Positions 16,953 through 24,808 of a stretch of 64,000 nucleotides of DNA are shown piece after piece. Origin of the DNA: Burkholderiales bacterium PBB3 (GTDB lineage Bacteria > Pseudomonadota > Gammaproteobacteria > Burkholderiales > Burkholderiaceae_C). Both the position numbers and the translations under genes were made by a program. Numbering within the stretch: the stretch's first letter is position 1; each line of letters opens with the position of its first letter. The stretch spans positions 1 through 64,000 of the forward strand of contig NKIK01000010.1 in assembly GCA_002256115.1 (NCBI GenBank), read 5' to 3'. The notes below the pieces were generated by a model that saw only the letters and a program-made list of their open reading frames with translations, had not been told where the DNA came from and ran no database searches.

Positions 16953-17960
16953 ATGGATCTGAAACTCGAACCCTTATCCCAACCCGCCACCCTGAACGCC
17001 GACAAGCAGCCTGCGGCGTCCAGCATCTCCACCTGCCCCAAGTGCAAATACCAGCGCCGCGCGGCAGACACCGCGCCCGCCTGGCAGTGCCCCGGCTGCG
17101 GGGTGGCCTATGCCAAGGTGGCACCCACGCCCGCTACGGCGTCCAGCGGCTCGCAGCGCCGGGCTAGCCAGCGGATGGATGAGGATGACGACACCCCGGT
17201 GGTGGCTGAGCGCTCGCCATTGGGCAATGCGCGCTTGGTGGTGGGGATGCTGCTGCTGGCCATGGTGGTGGGCGTGGGCTGGAGCTGGGTGGCCAAGCGC
17301 AACGCCAAGAAGCTGCAGGCCGAGCAGGCTATTGCGGCCGAGCGGCAGCAGGCCATCGATCAAGCCAGCGGGCAGCTGCTGACCGACAAACGGCTGACGG
17401 AGGCCACCCAGCTGTTCCAGACCGGCCGTTACGAGAAGGCGCTGGTAGCGCTCAAACCTTTAATGGACGAGGGCAACGCGCAGGCCATGATGTTGACCGG
17501 CGTCATGTTGACCTGGGGCCACAGTGGTGCGCCCAAAGAACCCGAGCAAGGCCAGCAGTGGCTACAAAAAGCGGCCAACGCCGGTAGCACCATGGCCTGG
17601 GTATGGCAGGGCTATTTTGCCGAGCTCCAAGGCAAAAACACAGGGCAAATGGACGCGGCCGTCAGCTACTACAGCCGCGCCGCCCAGGCGGGTAACGGAG
17701 CGGGCCTGTATTCTATGGGTCGCCTGGTCAGCACCGGCCTGGGCGTGGCCAAAGACCCCGCCCGTGCCTACAGCCTGTATGCGCTGGCCGCCAAGGCTTT
17801 TGACCGCGATGTGCGAGCCAGCGAACTTGCGCCGCGTGACAGCACAGGTCTGGGCTCCGCCGCAGCCATGATGGGCCTGAAATCGCAATTGAGCCCGGTC
17901 GATATCGTGCGCTCAGAAGAATTGGCAAAAACCTGGCAGCCGGGCAACCCACTGCCCTAG
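16953..17960 (+). CDS. Zinc-ribbon membrane protein with Sel1/TPR-like repeats
   Basis: 335 residues. An N-terminal zinc ribbon (CPKCKYQ...CPGCGVAYAKV) lies in the cytoplasm, followed by an acidic linker, one membrane helix (ARLVVGMLLLAMVVGVGWSWV), a coiled-coil-like stretch and C-terminal Sel1-type helical repeats (around GNAQAMMLTGVML, GSTMAWVWQGYFAEL, GNGAGLYSMGRLVSTG). Such repeats bind partner proteins. No enzyme motif. Role unknown. ATG at 16953. Confidence 0.7.
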   Translation: MDLKLEPLSQPATLNADKQPAASSISTCPKCKYQRRAADTAPAWQCPGCGVAYAKVAPTPATASSGSQRRASQRMDEDDDTPVVAERSPLGNARLVVGMLLLAMVVGVGWSWVAKRNAKKLQAEQAIAAERQQAIDQASGQLLTDKRLTEATQLFQTGRYEKALVALKPLMDEGNAQAMMLTGVMLTWGHSGAPKEPEQGQQWLQKAANAGSTMAWVWQGYFAELQGKNTGQMDAAVSYYSRAAQAGNGAGLYSMGRLVSTGLGVAKDPARAYSLYALAAKAFDRDVRASELAPRDSTGLGSAAAMMGLKSQLSPVDIVRSEELAKTWQPGNPLP

Positions 17961-18024
17961 TGCACCCAGGCGCGAAGATCTTGGCAGCCTGAGCCGCACA
18001 CGGCGAGCCACAGGTTCTGCGGAT

Positions 18025-18666
18025 TCAGCGCCTGCGCCACCAAATGGCCAGGCCCAAAAACACCAGGCCGGTGAGCAGGGGCAGGCCCGCGAACAGCTTT
18101 TCAAGCCAAGAAGACTTGCCGATACCCGACCAGACCTCGACCTGCACGCTCTGGATTCTGAGGTTGCTGGCCTTGACCAAGCCGACCACGGGGCTGTAAG
18201 TCGAGTCGTCCTTGAAGCTGGTGGGTCCTGCCGTGGCCTGGCCTGAAAACGCTTGGCCTGCTTTGGCCCCGGTGGTGCCTATGGCGGGCAAGCGGCCGTA
18301 GCGCGTGCTGCCATCTTGGGACCAGCCGGTTTGCCAGATGGTGGTGGCATCGCCATCGGCCACCACGGTGCCCTGTACCTTAACCACCAGCGTGTAGGGG
18401 TTGCCTGAAGTGGCAAATTTTTGCTCTGGCGCGCGCCAGTCTTCACTGTCGACCAGCAGGCCGGTGCCGCCACCTTTGTTAGAGGCCTGAAAAAACGCGA
18501 ACTTGGCCAGCGCATCGGGCGGCACGTCTATCGTCTGTACCAGTTGCTTGCCATACACGCTGGGTCCGGCGGCAGTGGCGGGCAACAGGGTGCCGGTGAA
18601 TACCAAACTGGCTGCGAGAGCGGCAGAACTGAAAAACTGGCAGCGGCTTTCTTTGGAAAATTTCAT
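18025..18666 (-). CDS. Exported protein with C-terminal membrane anchor
   Basis: About 213 residues, not recognised. N-terminal signal peptide (SSAALAASLVFTGTLLPATAA), a soluble beta-rich domain, and a C-terminal hydrophobic helix followed by an Arg cluster (LTGLVFLGLAIWWRRR). That layout, helix plus basic end, is the one used by C-terminal protein-sorting tags, but the sequence matches no tag family I know. It may equally be a plain C-terminal anchor facing the periplasm. ATG at 18666. Confidence 0.55.
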   Translation of the reverse strand: MKFSKESRCQFFSSAALAASLVFTGTLLPATAAGPSVYGKQLVQTIDVPPDALAKFAFFQASNKGGGTGLLVDSEDWRAPEQKFATSGNPYTLVVKVQGTVVADGDATTIWQTGWSQDGSTRYGRLPAIGTTGAKAGQAFSGQATAGPTSFKDDSTYSPVVGLVKASNLRIQSVQVEVWSGIGKSSWLEKLFAGLPLLTGLVFLGLAIWWRRR

Positions 18667-18720
18667 GGGTGTCAAAGCTACGTTGGCGGTTGCGGTGAAG
18701 TTAAGGTTGAAGTTGAGGTT

Positions 18721-18960
18721 TTAGTGAGAAGACAGGGGCTGCGGCGCAGCCTCGGGGGTAGGGGATACCTGGGCGATCATCGCGGCCACGCGGGCATTGG
18801 TGTTGTGCGGGCGCAGCCACTTGCCCATGGTGGAGCGGCTGACGCCAAACTGCGCCGCCAAATCAGCACACAGGTGCGTGGGGTTGGCCACCGCGCGCGC
18901 GGTGATAACGGACTTGAGCTGCTGAGCCTGGGGGCTTGGCTTGGTAGGGGCAGTCGGCAT
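18721..18960 (-). CDS. Small helix-turn-helix protein
   Basis: 79 residues. The centre (HLCADLAAQFGVSRSTMGKWL) is a clear helix-turn-helix of the Xre/transposase-like kind, flanked by Pro/Ala-rich ends. ATG at 18960 with GGAG upstream; a GTG two codons earlier is possible. Likely DNA-binding, target unknown. Its codons are ordinary for the region. Confidence 0.6.
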   Translation of the reverse strand: MPTAPTKPSPQAQQLKSVITARAVANPTHLCADLAAQFGVSRSTMGKWLRPHNTNARVAAMIAQVSPTPEAAPQPLSSH

Positions 18961-19047
18961 AGACACTCCGCAGTGGCAAGGATGTTACGCAAAGCCAGCA
19001 GTGTGCCACCAAGTACTCAGCGGGCCGCGCATGCTAGCGCTGGGTGC

Positions 19048-19080
19048 AAAAAAAAACAGGCCCGCGTGGGGCCTGTTTTT
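19048..19080 (-). terminator. Rho-independent terminator of the TolC-family gene
   Basis: AAAAACAGGCCC (19052-19063) and GGGCCTGTTTTT (19069-19080) form a perfect 12-bp stem around GCGTG. Read on the minus strand it ends in a run of T and lies 27 bases past the tolC-like stop; it could also work in the other direction. Confidence 0.9.
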
Positions 19081-19106
19081 GGAGGGGCTGCGGCGGGTGC
19101 CGGTAA

Positions 19107-20954
19107 TTAGAAGGTCCGGCCCTTGGTCACGGTTTCTTTGACAATCTTCCAGGCTTGGTCCACGCGCACCAAGGACAAGGTTTTTTCCACGTAGTCTTTG
19201 TAATCCGGCGAGTCGTAGACCTGGTTGAATGACACTTCGGCCAACTTGGCTTCGCAGGCAATGGGCTTGATCTCGCTGATCACAGCCTTGATGTCGCCCT
19301 TCTTGTTGATGCGCTGTTTGCGCAGCTGCTCCCAGGCGGCGCGCTTCATTCCCTTGGCAGGGACAAAAGCGGCGTCATAGGTGCTGAGGTAGGTAACCAG
19401 GTCTTTGCGGTTCCAAGCGCCAATCCAAGTCTCCACCACTTTGGGCAGCTCGGCCTTGCATAGGGCTTCTGGTGTAGGGGCCTCGACCGGCTTGGGCCGC
19501 TTGGACTCTGAGGGCAAATTGGCGAGGCGGGAGTCAAACGCACGGTCTAAGACCATTTCAGTTTGCACCTGCTGGCTGCAAAGCAGGGCCTCGTCACCGT
19601 CTTCGGCGCTGTCACCGGCCTCGGGTCGATCCGCCGCCATGGGCTGTAGCTTCAGGGATGGCAGCAAAGAGCCTGTGGCGGCCAACACCCGCACTTGGGA
19701 CAGGGTCAGGTCAAACTCGGCATTCGCCAGTGCGCGGCGGGCTTGGTAGAGTTCGTTTTCGGTGTCCAACAAGTCCAGCAGGCTGCGCTGGCCGATATCA
19801 AACTGCTGTTGGTAGGCCTGGCGCGCTTTGCCGGTAGCGAGCTCGTGCTGTGACAAAAGCTTGATTTGGGATTGCAGGCGAACCGAATCGTTGTATGCAA
19901 TCTGGCCGGTCTGCCAAACATCGCGGCAGGTTTTGTCGCGCAGGTCAAAGGCGCTGCCCAGTTTGGCGGCGTATTGCTTGGCGCGGTTGGTGTCAGAGCC
20001 GCCGCGAAACAGGTTGTAGTTCAACACCAGCTCGATGGCAGAATCGCGGTAGTCGCCGTTGATGCCGCTTTGGTTGGTCTCATAGCTCTGGCGTGCGCGC
20101 AACTGTACAGTGGGGTACATGGCGGACTTGCGCAACGCCAGGTCGGCGCGGTAGGCGCGAATCTGCGACACCGTTCCCAGAAAATCCGGGTTCTTGCGCA
20201 CGGCTTGGGCCATAAAGTCCTTGGCACTAGGTACCAACTTGTCAAAGGCCCCCAAGGAGGCCAGCGACTCCGCTGGCACCGAGCCCACCAAACGCTGGTA
20301 GCGGGCAGACACATCGTGCAGGTTGCTCACTTCGGTCAACCAGTTGGACTCCGCCAGCGCCATGCGCCCGGCCGCTTGCTCCAGGTCCACCCGGCGGCCC
20401 ACACCCGCAGTCACCTTCTGGTTGATGCGGTCGTGCACCTCCTGGTGCGTGGTGTAGTTGGCGGCGGCCAATTCCACCAGTTGGCGGAAACGCACCACAT
20501 CAATATAAGCACGGGCAGCTTCTAGCGCAGTTTGGTTGCTCACTGACAAAAAATCAAAGTACGCGGTCTGCTGGGTATGGCTGAGGCGGCTGATGTCCGA
20601 GCTGGTGGCAAATCCGTCGAACAGCATTTGGCTCAATTGAATCTGGGCCCGGCTGCTGGAATAGTTTTGCGCAGAAGCCAGGCTGGGCGTCAGGATTTGC
20701 TTGGGGCCAACACCCGCTTCCAGGTCAATGCGGGGGAGCCAGTTGCCGGTGGCGGCGGCACGCTCGTATTTCACAGCCTCCAGGTTGTGAAAACGCAGCT
20801 TCACCTCGGGGTTCTGAAGCACGGCGCGCTCTACGGCCGTCTGCAGGGTGGTGGGGGAGGCCGTGGGCGCATTGGTTTGTGCGATGGCGATAGAACACAG
20901 TGCCTGGACGCAGGCAAAACTGATGGCTTTGACGACAAAACGGGGTACGAACAT
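19107..20954 (-). CDS. TolC-family outer membrane channel fused to a C-terminal NTF2-like domain
   Basis: 615 residues. A signal peptide (ending near SIAIAQ) precedes a TolC/LapE-type efflux domain (residues about 35-450) with the duplicated helical pattern and the motif GQRSLLDLLDTENELYQARRAL found in type I secretion channels. After an acidic linker the last 120 residues (from CKAELPKVVETWIGAW through VRVDQAWKIVKE) form an NTF2/SnoaL-like domain of the sort attached to some exported L,D-transpeptidases. Most TolC proteins lack this domain. It could serve the HlyB/HlyD pair at the window start. ATG at 20954; terminator just downstream. Channel family firm, domain call moderate. Confidence 0.88.
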   Translation of the reverse strand: MFVPRFVVKAISFACVQALCSIAIAQTNAPTASPTTLQTAVERAVLQNPEVKLRFHNLEAVKYERAAATGNWLPRIDLEAGVGPKQILTPSLASAQNYSSSRAQIQLSQMLFDGFATSSDISRLSHTQQTAYFDFLSVSNQTALEAARAYIDVVRFRQLVELAAANYTTHQEVHDRINQKVTAGVGRRVDLEQAAGRMALAESNWLTEVSNLHDVSARYQRLVGSVPAESLASLGAFDKLVPSAKDFMAQAVRKNPDFLGTVSQIRAYRADLALRKSAMYPTVQLRARQSYETNQSGINGDYRDSAIELVLNYNLFRGGSDTNRAKQYAAKLGSAFDLRDKTCRDVWQTGQIAYNDSVRLQSQIKLLSQHELATGKARQAYQQQFDIGQRSLLDLLDTENELYQARRALANAEFDLTLSQVRVLAATGSLLPSLKLQPMAADRPEAGDSAEDGDEALLCSQQVQTEMVLDRAFDSRLANLPSESKRPKPVEAPTPEALCKAELPKVVETWIGAWNRKDLVTYLSTYDAAFVPAKGMKRAAWEQLRKQRINKKGDIKAVISEIKPIACEAKLAEVSFNQVYDSPDYKDYVEKTLSLVRVDQAWKIVKETVTKGRTF

Positions 20955-21219
20955 ATCCAGATATACCTTTACAACGCACGTTGGTGGGACCGGCTAAACC
21001 AAGAAATGACCCACGCCAAATGAGCAATGGAGCTAGCGTCTAGTGGGAAACCCTGAATTCTCACACGCGCTTAGTGGCATTTCGCTTGTAACTAAGCATA
21101 CGCGACTCACGATGCGCGGTAATAAATCACGCTTTTCGAGTTTTATTTCCATCGATTTGATACAAACTTGTAACTATTTGTTCAAAGTCGGCTGAAAAAT
21201 TGCTGCTGTGCAACCAAAG

Positions 21220-22887
21220 CTACAACGACAAGCCACCCGCAGCATGGCCCAAGGCGAAGGCTTCCTCAAACACAGAATAGCCCGCCCAATCGCTGTGGGC
21301 GAAGCCCAGGTGCTCCCAAACCGGGGCGGGGCGTTGCGGGTATCGCTCTTTTTTTAATAGCTGCTCCCGCACATTCCATGAGCTTTGGGGGCCGATTTGA
21401 CCACTTTTTCGGGGAATAGGGATCGCCATGGCATGGCCATAACGGGTCAGCGCCATGTGCCGGGTTTTGGCAGCAAGGTCGGGGTGTGCGGCAGATAGTT
21501 CGCCCAAAATCTCATCCCGCCAGGCCGTCCAGGGGCGTTCCAACAACTGACGCCGACTCGCCGTTTGGTCGGCCAACAGGCCTTGACCTAGCGCCCGATA
21601 GTGCGTAAGCACCGTGGGGCCGGGCACCGTTTGCAGACTTTGGTGCATGGCATCCACATAACCCAGGCTGGCCGTGCCGTAGAGCACGTTGTCCCACGCG
21701 GGGGCTGCGCCGGGGCGGTCTGCCAGCGGTTCGGCCAACTGCAAATTGGTCACCAGCCAGGGCGCATACACCGTGGCCTGCGCCGCTTGGCGCAAAAAAT
21801 CAGGCGGGTTTTGCACCACGCGCGCAGCTACGAACAGGGGTAAGGCCACCACGGCGCGTTTGGCCACCCAGCGTTCCAGTGTCTGGGTGCTCGTGTCCAG
21901 CGCGTCCACCTCCACACCGCTGCGGGTATTGGCAATGCGCACTACCACGCGACCGGTGCGCACGCGCGCGCCCAATGGCATGGCCAGTTGCCGGGTGAGC
22001 CAGGCATTGCCCTCGGGCCACGTGAGCACGCCCTCGCGCTCCGTGGAGTCATCACCGTCCTGCCCTGGCACATGAAAACCATGGCGGCTGGCAAAGTAGT
22101 GCAGACCCGCCCAGGCCGAGACCGTGTCGAGCCCCGCGCCATAGTCATCGCGGCAGCAGTAGTCCAGGTACCAGCGTAAGTGGGCATCCGTGAGATTGTT
22201 TTGCGCCAGGTAGCTGGCAAAAGTCATAGCTGCCAGTGCCGATTGCGCAGGGGCCAGCGCTTTGTTTTGCATGGGCAGCACCCAGGGGGCGCTGGCGCGC
22301 AACTGCGTGACCAGGCTGGCAAAGCGCTGGTACTGGGCTAGCGTGGCAGCGCCTACGCCCTGCAGCGGCAGCAAGCCTTCTTGCCAGTGGCCTTGAAAAA
22401 ACAGGCGCTCTTGCGGGCTGTGGCACAGGATGCGTTCGTCGTACTGCCAGCGGCCCGCCACGCGCTGGCGCACTCCCAGTTCTTCCAGCAGGTCTTGCAC
22501 CTCAGGCGCGCCGGGGCCAGGCACCGGCAGGTAGTGCGCGCCCTGCGGGCAGGCCATGCCGCCCAGCGCGCCGGCGCGGCTATTGCCACCCACCGTGTCC
22601 TCTAGTTCCAGCAGCGCAAAGTCTTCCACGCCCCGCTGGCGCAGCGCGCGCGCCGCAGCCAAACCTGCCACGCCGCCGCCCGCAATCACCACACCGGTGT
22701 GCACAATTTTTGCGGGCACGGGCCAGGGCTTGCCAGAGCGCAGGGCATCACGCAGGCTGTGGCCACGGGTCGCGTCTATGCCGGTGAAGCCGCCTGTGAT
22801 GTGCTCTGCCGTTGCGGCAGGGCGACAACCAGAGGCCGCCCACGCAGCGCCCACGCCAGCAGAGATCAAGAGTTCACGGCGCTGCAT
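21220..22887 (-). CDS. FAD-dependent amine-oxidase-like lipoprotein
   Basis: 555 residues. The N-terminus has a twin-arginine start and a lipobox-like end (MQRRELLISAGVGAAWAASGC), so a folded, FAD-loaded lipoprotein exported by Tat is likely. The dinucleotide-binding motif VVIAGGGVAGLAAARAL and the following acidic residue region (ALLELEDTVGGNS) identify an amine oxidase/phytoene-desaturase-type flavoprotein; the C-terminal FAD region reads FAHSDWAGYSVFEEAF. Its neighbourhood (membrane spermidine-synthase-like gene, DUF350) suggests polyamine oxidation, by inference. It lies 13 bases after the binding-protein gene, in one operon. Odd: a family A repeat (21344-21400) is translated in frame near residue 500. 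Confidence 0.82.
   Translation of the reverse strand: MQRRELLISAGVGAAWAASGCRPAATAEHITGGFTGIDATRGHSLRDALRSGKPWPVPAKIVHTGVVIAGGGVAGLAAARALRQRGVEDFALLELEDTVGGNSRAGALGGMACPQGAHYLPVPGPGAPEVQDLLEELGVRQRVAGRWQYDERILCHSPQERLFFQGHWQEGLLPLQGVGAATLAQYQRFASLVTQLRASAPWVLPMQNKALAPAQSALAAMTFASYLAQNNLTDAHLRWYLDYCCRDDYGAGLDTVSAWAGLHYFASRHGFHVPGQDGDDSTEREGVLTWPEGNAWLTRQLAMPLGARVRTGRVVVRIANTRSGVEVDALDTSTQTLERWVAKRAVVALPLFVAARVVQNPPDFLRQAAQATVYAPWLVTNLQLAEPLADRPGAAPAWDNVLYGTASLGYVDAMHQSLQTVPGPTVLTHYRALGQGLLADQTASRRQLLERPWTAWRDEILGELSAAHPDLAAKTRHMALTRYGHAMAIPIPRKSGQIGPQSSWNVREQLLKKERYPQRPAPVWEHLGFAHSDWAGYSVFEEAFALGHAAGGLSL
21344..21400 (-). repeat. Family A dispersed repeat, copy 6 (inside FAD amine oxidase gene)
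   Basis: Core read on the minus strand is CATGGAATGTGCGGGAGCAG, with the outer ends more diverged. The host gene reads it in sense as SSWNVREQLLKKERYP, between the conserved AMAIP and FAHSD motifs. Confidence 0.85.
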
Positions 22888-22900
22888 GCGACTCAGGGTT

Positions 22901-23683
22901 TCAGAGGCTTGTGGCGCGCAGGGAGCCCGCAGAGGCTAAGGGGCCCAGTGCCAAGGGGCTCAGGATTTTTTTGACGGCACCTGACTTGCGGGCCAGTGCC
23001 AGCCCGGTGTTGAAGCGGGCGATGACACCCGCGGCATCCGGGTGAACGCGGGGAACCATCAGGTAGTAGTCGACCGGATAGTCCACCTCCAGCATCAGGG
23101 GCTTGTACTGCAAGCCGCTCGCGCGCAGGGGGCGGGTCACTTGCTCAGCCACGATCTCACTCGACCACACACCTTGAACCCGACCCAACTGCAGCAACTG
23201 AAAACAGTTCACCATACTGGCTGGGCGCTCCAGCCGCGCGGCATTGGCCAGCGCAAAGGCCTGAATTTGCTGGATACCATAGCCCAGCGGCACACAGATC
23301 GACTTACCCGACCAACGCACCGGCAGCGTGGCATTGCTAAGTGCAAACAGGCGAATGGTGTCGGTATGCAGAGAGTTGGAAAACAAAAAAAGCGCTTCCC
23401 GCTCCGCATTTTTAACGTAAGGGAAAGTGCCGGTGTAGAAGCCACTCAAGGTTTCGTTGTAACCCCGCTGCCACGGCAAATAGGTCAGGCGTACGCTGAC
23501 ACCCTGGGCCGCGTAGGCTGCTACCACCACCTGCGTCAGCAGCCCGCCATCCGGCTCGCCTTCACCGGCCAGGGGTGGATAGTCCCCGGTGGCCAGCAAA
23601 ACCGTGTCGGCCGGTGCAGCCGTGCCGCACAAGCCTATCCCCAGGCCCAGCCCGATTAGCAGTCTGCGCCAGGGTATTGACAT
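22901..23683 (-). CDS. Periplasmic substrate-binding protein (SBP family 3-like)
   Basis: About 260 residues from the ATG at 23683, with a signal peptide (RRLLIGLGLGIGLCGTAAPA). The mature part follows the family 3 binding-protein pattern: LATGDYPPLAGEG at the start, a TYLPWQRGYNETLSG strand and GVWSSEIVAEQV further on. No permease or ATPase genes adjoin it, so it may be a sensor or stand-alone ligand binder. Its ATG overlaps the stop of the 58-residue membrane protein (TGATG), and the FAD oxidase follows 13 bases later. The ligand is unknown; amines would fit the neighbours. Confidence 0.75.
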   Translation of the reverse strand: MSIPWRRLLIGLGLGIGLCGTAAPADTVLLATGDYPPLAGEGEPDGGLLTQVVVAAYAAQGVSVRLTYLPWQRGYNETLSGFYTGTFPYVKNAEREALFLFSNSLHTDTIRLFALSNATLPVRWSGKSICVPLGYGIQQIQAFALANAARLERPASMVNCFQLLQLGRVQGVWSSEIVAEQVTRPLRASGLQYKPLMLEVDYPVDYYLMVPRVHPDAAGVIARFNTGLALARKSGAVKKILSPLALGPLASAGSLRATSL

Positions 23684-23859
23684 CAGTCCTTCTTTTGCTT
23701 GTCGGGTGTGAAGAAAAGGCTCAGGCCCACTGCAATCAAAATCACTGGCCACCAGGTCTTGACCAATTGCGCCAGACTGATATCAATCAGGCCCAGATTG
23801 CTCAATAAAAAGAAGGTGCCCACCAGCACCAGCACGATTGCCGCCACATTGCCCCGCAT
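23683..23859 (-). CDS. Small two-helix membrane protein (DUF5668/LiaF-like transmembrane region)
   Basis: 58 residues. Two membrane helices separated by a short loop: IVLVLVGTFFLLSNLGLI and LVKTWWPVILIAVGLSLFF, then a basic tail TPDKQKKD. The GxxxLLxNLG...WWPVxLIxxG pattern is that of LiaI/LiaF-like and DUF5668 membrane segments, linked in other bacteria to envelope-stress sensing. ATG at 23859 has AAGGAG five bases upstream. First gene of a tight operon with the binding protein and FAD oxidase. Confidence 0.8.
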   Translation of the reverse strand: MRGNVAAIVLVLVGTFFLLSNLGLIDISLAQLVKTWWPVILIAVGLSLFFTPDKQKKD

Positions 23860-23976
23860 GTTGACTCCTTGGAATGGGAATGGATGTAAAGGCCATTGTC
23901 GCCAGTTCTTCCCGTGCAGGGCAATACATGCCCCGGCAGGGCGATATCATGGCCGCTTTCATTTCGGGAGCCCTCC

Positions 23977-24792
23977 ATGGACACGTCCAAAGTCAGTAGC
24001 TGGATCGACACTGCACAACCCATTCTGATCGCCTTTGGCCTGAAGGTCATTGGCGCGGTAATTGCCTTCATGGTGGGCCGCTGGCTCATCCACCTGGCCA
24101 CGCGACTGGTAGGTGCCGCCATGACGCGCCAGGAGCTGGACCCCACCGTGCAACGCTACATGGTGAGCCTGATCACTGTCTCGCTCAACATCATTCTGGT
24201 GGTGGCCATCTTGGGCTACTTTGGCGTGGAGACGACCACCTTTGCAGCCCTGGTGGCGGGTGCCGGTATCGCCATCGGTGCGGCCTGGAGCGGTCTGCTA
24301 TCCAACTTTGCGGCCGGCATCTTTTTGCTGGTGCTGCGCCCCTACAAGGTCGGTGACTATGTGACTGCCGGTGGCGTAGAGGGCTCGGTGCTGGAGATCG
24401 GCCTGTTTGGCACCAGCATCAACACGCCTGACAACGTGAAGACCACCGTGGGCAACTCCAAGATCATGGGCGGTGATATCAAAAACTACACCGCCAACCC
24501 CTACCGCCGCGTGGACTTGGTAGCCCAGTTGGCCGGTAGCGCTGATGTGCACAAGGCCATGGGCCTGCTCAAAGAAGCCGTGGGCCAGGTGGCGAACACG
24601 GCCAAAGAACAGGGCGTGGATGTGGAGATTCTGGAATTCAACGAGTTTGGCCCCAAGCTGGCCGTGCGCCCCTATTGCAACAACAAGGACTACTGGCAGG
24701 TGTACTTTGACACCAACAAGACCATTGCTGACACGCTGGGCAATGCGGGCTTCCCAGTGGCCACCCGCCCGGTCAAGGTGTACCCGGTTTAA
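23977..24792 (+). CDS. Small-conductance mechanosensitive channel, MscS family
   Basis: 271 residues. MscS-type inner-membrane channel that opens on osmotic downshock. Three helices: about 15-45, 60-90, and the pore-lining TM3 (AALVAGAGIAIGAAWSGLLSNFAAG) rich in Gly/Ala; then the beta domain (YKVGDYVTAGGVEGSVLEIGLFGT) and an alpha/beta C-terminal domain. Length and motifs match E. coli MscS. ATG at 23977. It lies divergent to the 58-residue membrane protein and ends 16 bases from the convergent spermidine-synthase-like gene. Confidence 0.93.
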   Translation: MDTSKVSSWIDTAQPILIAFGLKVIGAVIAFMVGRWLIHLATRLVGAAMTRQELDPTVQRYMVSLITVSLNIILVVAILGYFGVETTTFAALVAGAGIAIGAAWSGLLSNFAAGIFLLVLRPYKVGDYVTAGGVEGSVLEIGLFGTSINTPDNVKTTVGNSKIMGGDIKNYTANPYRRVDLVAQLAGSADVHKAMGLLKEAVGQVANTAKEQGVDVEILEFNEFGPKLAVRPYCNNKDYWQVYFDTNKTIADTLGNAGFPVATRPVKVYPV

Positions 24793-24808
24793 TGCGGCAA
24801 CCGGTGGG

